10,877 bases of DNA from Asterionellopsis glacialis (lineage: Eukaryota; Bacillariophyta; Plagiogrammaphyceae; Rhaphoneidales; Asterionellopsidaceae), in the NCBI GenBank assembly GCA_014885115.2, contig WKLE02000724.1, forward strand, positions 1 to 10,877, given 5' to 3'. Below are positions 7,889 to 10,877 of the stretch, in pieces (the first letter of the stretch is position 1; each line of letters begins with the position of its first letter). The notes beneath the pieces are model-generated. The model did not search any database, was not told the DNA's origin, and saw nothing but the letters and a program-made list of their open reading frames with translations. The position numbers and the translations under genes are program-made.

Positions 7889-8084
7889 ATGAAGTTTGAA
7901 GCTTAAACTATATTGCAATTTCATTGCAGTCAATCATATATATATTTAGTAGTAATTGTGAATTGTAAACTCATTTAGTAATCCAACAACAAAAAATTGT
8001 GACACAAAAACTCTCAACATATCCCAATTTTAATGAAAAATGTTCAGCCATCACCTAAAAAACTGTTATAAGTACAGTAGCTAG
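7889..8084. other. AT-rich spacer between two relics
   Basis: Nothing codes here in any convincing way. There is a short TATATATAT run near 7940 and A-rich stretches. It could hold the 3' end of the gene to the left. Confidence 0.4.
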
Positions 8085-9428
8085 AAAGGAACCATTGCAT
8101 TCTTGAATTCCATTCTCAGTCAGGGTAAGGTTTTTGGAATTTCTATAGTTGATGACCAAAATTCCAGCTTGTGTGTAAAAGAGAAACCAGAAGATTCTAC
8201 CACAACAAATAAGGAAACCCGTGAGAGTCAAACGCCAAGTATTATTTAAAAAAATCTGCAGTTCACAGCTTTGTTAACCAGATAACAGAATATACACAAT
8301 GCTTGCATTTGGGCTTTAGCATCCTTCAATATATTTTTTCTAATCAACCAATACAAAACTTGGAAGAGCAAGGATCTTCACTTATTGCTCAATACGTTCT
8401 CTATACATTGCCGAACTAAAAAGAGTTACATCTTGTTCCTAACAAATTTGGCAGTAGCATTCCCTCATAATCACCTTCCCTGTCAAGAAAAAACTGATTC
8501 TTTATTACAAAATAAGAACTCAGCTGTCAAGCACATGAAGAATTTAGTAATTGGAGCCATAACAATGAACTCAAAACAAATCTTACAAATGTCATAATCC
8601 AGCACAGCAATAACACTGACTGCTGCGAAATCGATTTAAGTCCTCGAAAAACTCACGTAGGTTGTGCCCCCAACACCGTATTTGTCTATGCCATTACCAT
8701 TTCTTGTAGCATTAAAAATATTGAAAAGTATATGGCAGCACTCATTAAAGGATACTCTAGTGGAGAACTACCAGCCCAAATGAAACATACTGAAATCATT
8801 CCATTTCAAGAAATTACCAAACTAGTCTCAAATGAAGCAATCATCACACATGCAACGGAACATAACCAGAAGATTCCACCACTCCATAAAAGATCTATTT
8901 TTGGTTTCCATGATTTCTTCAGTAAACAAGCGACTGCAGCAACATTTGAAGGCAACACGCTAGAACTATCCATCCATGAAAGCCTCAGGCAAATCAAATC
9001 GAAAGAAATGGGAGGTTCCCTATTTCAATCAATAGAAAGTCAAGGAAAAAGCGGATTCCTTTTTATCTGTTTTGATTCATACAAATCCAAAGCCATGGAA
9101 GTCATTGACAATCTTAAACCACATCTCCAGGATATTTTCCAGCCCAAATTTGTCACCACTTTCATCCGAAAAATCAATACCACTCCATACCCGTTTCTAC
9201 AATATCCTGATGACCAATCCTAAGTGCCACAGCTCAGCACAGCCAAAGCATATTACTCAAAAAATTCAACCTGACAGTGCCATTTTTATTCCCCCAGTAA
9301 AAGAAAGCACTCAAGGAAATTCAGCAAGTAGCACTACCTTCAATACCATGACTACAAAAAGACTATATATATATCTTAACTACGACAATGAAGTGTCCTC
9401 TATAGGAAACGCAATTTTATTCGATTAG
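8085..9428 (+). pseudogene. Unrecognised protein of about 440 residues, frame-broken
   Basis: Three frames follow one another. The first (8085-8249) reads AFLNSILSQGKVFGISIVDD and KPEDSTTTNKETRESQTP. It changes at a seven-A run into the second (8240-9223): SAVHSFVNQITEYTQCLHLG, NQPIQNLEEQGSSLIAQYVL, KELHLVPNKFGSSIPS, ELSCQAHEEFSNWSHNNELK, EIDLSPRKTHVGCAPNTVFV, LPAQMKHTEIIPFQEI, HKRSIFGFHDFFSKQ and INTTPYPFLQYPDDQS. Four stops interrupt it, at 8417 (TAA), 8468 (TAA), 8495 (TGA) and 8513 (TAA). From 8516 to 9223 it is open for 236 codons, so the ATG at 8732 is internal. After the TAA at 9221 a third frame continues with CHSSAQPKHITQKIQ and AIFIPPVKESTQGNSASSTT to 9428. The layout recalls the N-terminal part of proteins encoded by algal retroelements, but no reverse transcriptase follows, so I leave the family open. 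Confidence 0.5.
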
Positions 9429-9645
9429 AATTTTTTTGAATGATTTTTCTTGATGCAGAGTTGATTGGCTGAGATTTTTCCTCAATGGATATGATTTGCT
9501 GAAAAAGTTCTAATGCAGCTGGCAAGGGTTTGTGACGTGGCTGATTATCATCATTTATTGGTTGGACATTTCAGTATCATTTGACGTCATCAAAATAGAC
9601 TTCATGTAACAAACACCTTTTTTTGAATTTTTATGTTTTCGTGAG
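9429..9645 (+). promoter_or_regulatory. Promoter-like region with CRE and CCAAT-type sites
   Basis: Two ATTGG motifs (CCAAT boxes on the minus strand; 9464-9468 and 9557-9561) alternate with TGACGTGG (9533-9540) and a perfect palindromic TGACGTCA (9582-9589). The latter is the full cAMP-response-element/bZIP site. They lie 220-345 bases upstream of the ATG at 9808, and no coding sequence overlaps them. No clear TATA box stands between the CRE and the gene. bZIP factors bind TGACGT cores in most eukaryotes; in diatoms such cores are known in CO2/cAMP-responsive promoters. Use here is an inference from spacing and clustering. Confidence 0.45.
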
Positions 9646-9807
9646 TTGTTCTTCTCATCAAAAGTCGAGATCGAAAACTGCATCCAGTGCACGGTTCCTG
9701 ATCAACAACAATCATCCACAAACGTCAATCAAAGTCATCCCTTTTCAATTGTCAACAACATCAATGCTCAACTTAACTACGTACCAGCTCAAGTAAACAA
9801 GATCATC

Positions 9808-10877
9808 ATGCCAAAAAAAGCATCAAGTGAAGCAAAATCTTGTAGTGCAAAGGTATCCAAAATGCAGCTGCTAGAAGCAGACATGTGTCCCGCTTGCTTT
9901 GAGGTAGACCAGCACAACTACATGTACTGGAATAGGAAAGCCATTAATACCAAAAAAGGTATTTGTCATAAACTCTATCCTGAACAAGCCACTGGGTGGA
10001 CACCACATGATTCTTCATTGCCGTATTGGCAAAAATATAAAGAACTCGTACGAGCTATGGAAAAAAAGGTACAGTTTCACAGGATGGGCACAGTACAACT
10101 ACATTTTATTGTTATAGGTTATTAATCATAACTTACTTTGTGTCTGACTTAAGTATTATTGCTATTCTATATTTCTTTGAATGTCCATAGGAGGCAGAGA
10201 TACAAATGTGACAAGCAGGAGGAGGATTACAAGCAGCAGAAGTACCAATGATCACGGTGATGATGCAAACAAGAAAACTGCCCATTTTAAGGCTGAGCCA
10301 GCAAATAATGCAAAAATGCATCATCTGAGAGTTACTACCCTGCCCCGGCAGCGGAAGGAGCGTTTGAATGGTGCTCCGCTAGCACTGCGCAATCTTCCAA
10401 TAGCTGATGTTTATCGAATACTTCTTCCTGATGTCATCAATATTGCAAAGAAATCTGCTTCTGCTCGTCAAGCATTTGCCCAAGCAATTACTGGCGACAA
10501 ATTAGCAGTTGCCACCAGTAATGGAAGGTCAGGTGCTGCGAAATATAGACAGACGAAGTTTATTACTAGTTTCATTGATAAAAGCTGCAAGTTTTTTGAA
10601 CCGGATCAGCCTGAGAGATTGAGAGCACAACTTGAAGATGTAGTTTTGTCTCAATCAAAAAGTCAAGACAATAATGATTACAAAGCCTCTATTGATTCGC
10701 AAAACAAATACAGGTATCCAGAGAGTAATCAAGAAGAAGTTCACCAAGATGAAGAAGCTCCTCATCATGATCCATTGGTGGATGTCATGGGACCAAGAAG
10801 AGATGATGATTGTTGTCATTCTGCCCTTGATCCACCACCCTCTTCTCGTACAGTAGCACGTGGTACTACTGTATCAA
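9808..10877 (+). CDS. Unrecognised protein, probably two exons, partial at the right edge
   Basis: The frame is open from 9610, but the first usable ATG is at 9808 (A at -3). Exon 1 encodes MPKKASSEAKSC, then MCPACFEVDQHNYMYWNRKA, CHKLYPEQATGWTPHD and LPYWQKYKELVRAMEKK. CPAC with further Cys/His (HNY, CHKLY) could bind zinc. If GT at 10118 is the donor and AG at 10189-10190 the acceptor, the reading joins in frame. It stays open for about 229 codons to the window edge: ALRNLPIADVYRILLPDVIN, SARQAFAQAITGDKLAVATS, KYRQTKFITSFIDKSCKFFE, then an acidic tail with HHDPLVDVMGPRRDDD. A donor at 10069 with acceptor AG at 10196-10197 gives RYKCDKQEEDYKQQKYQ and a TGA instead. An ATG at 10181, right after an in-frame TGA, could start exon 2 as a separate protein. 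I know no family for either half. CG dinucleotides are frequent and no stop breaks exon 2, so this looks intact. Confidence 0.55.
10118..10190 (+). other. Candidate 73-base spliceosomal intron
   Basis: The sequence begins GTTATT and ends TTTCTTTGAATGTCCATAG. It has a pyrimidine-rich stretch before the acceptor and a possible branch site (TAACTTA or TGACTTA) upstream. It contains in-frame stops, and removing it joins exon 1 (one base of a codon left over) to exon 2 (two bases) in the only frame that stays open to the window edge. A longer intron from 10069 is the competing model. Confidence 0.45.

Noticed and set aside
10674..10856. Short plus-strand ORF at 10674-10856.
   Set aside because: It is out of frame with the long reading that is open from 10181 to the window end.
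1..10877. CRISPR arrays, rRNA or tRNA genes, bacterial operons.
   Set aside because: The repeats are directly adjacent minisatellites without spacers. I saw no tRNA arm pattern, no rRNA text and no ribosome-binding sites; the window is eukaryotic.

Overview
The window looks like nuclear DNA of a eukaryote. It carries pieces of a PHD finger, a Ulp1/SENP-type (C48) peptidase and a GNAT acetyltransferase, and the right-end gene has a candidate 73-base GT-AG intron. The DNA is AT-rich with many homopolymer runs, microsatellites and tandem repeats. The left half holds coding relics rather than living genes, as in a transposon-rich, methylated region. The style of the relics reminds me of microalgal (diatom-like) repeat-associated genes, but that is an impression only and I cannot assign a species.

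Positions 1-5700, minus strand: the remains of what looks like one very long gene, read right to left. In order it holds a short segment rich in hydrophobic residues, a Lys/Ser/Pro/Thr-rich linker with a 153-bp tandem repeat, a GNAT-like acetyltransferase, an acidic then basic tail, a PHD-like zinc finger, a C48-like SUMO-peptidase relic, a 21-bp minisatellite coding for a coiled coil, and a last Cys/His domain that may be papain-like. All three stop codons and many homopolymer frameshifts interrupt it. From 4099 to about 2480 the same frame is kept and only point stops break it, which is why I read it as one decayed chain.

Positions 5700-7100: no convincing gene. A 213-bp tandem duplication with a 50-bp repeat inside each unit occupies 6441-6866. 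This is the spacer between leftward relics on the left and rightward relics on the right.

Positions 7100-9430, plus strand: two more broken genes. The first (7113-7888) has a DEAFALLVLEN / GW-helix protein with a frameshift and a C-terminal extension. The second (8085-9428) is an unrecognised protein of about 440 residues with four clustered stops and two frame changes. Both resemble proteins carried by repeated elements, but I do not know the family.

Positions 9430-10877, plus strand: a different kind of sequence. A promoter-like stretch (two ATTGG boxes, TGACGTGG, and a perfect TGACGTCA) leads into an apparently intact, unrecognised gene. It starts near 9808, has a probable 73-base intron and runs off the right edge. 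CG dinucleotides are very rare in the first 8 kb and much commoner here, which separates old decayed DNA from a younger or maintained gene.
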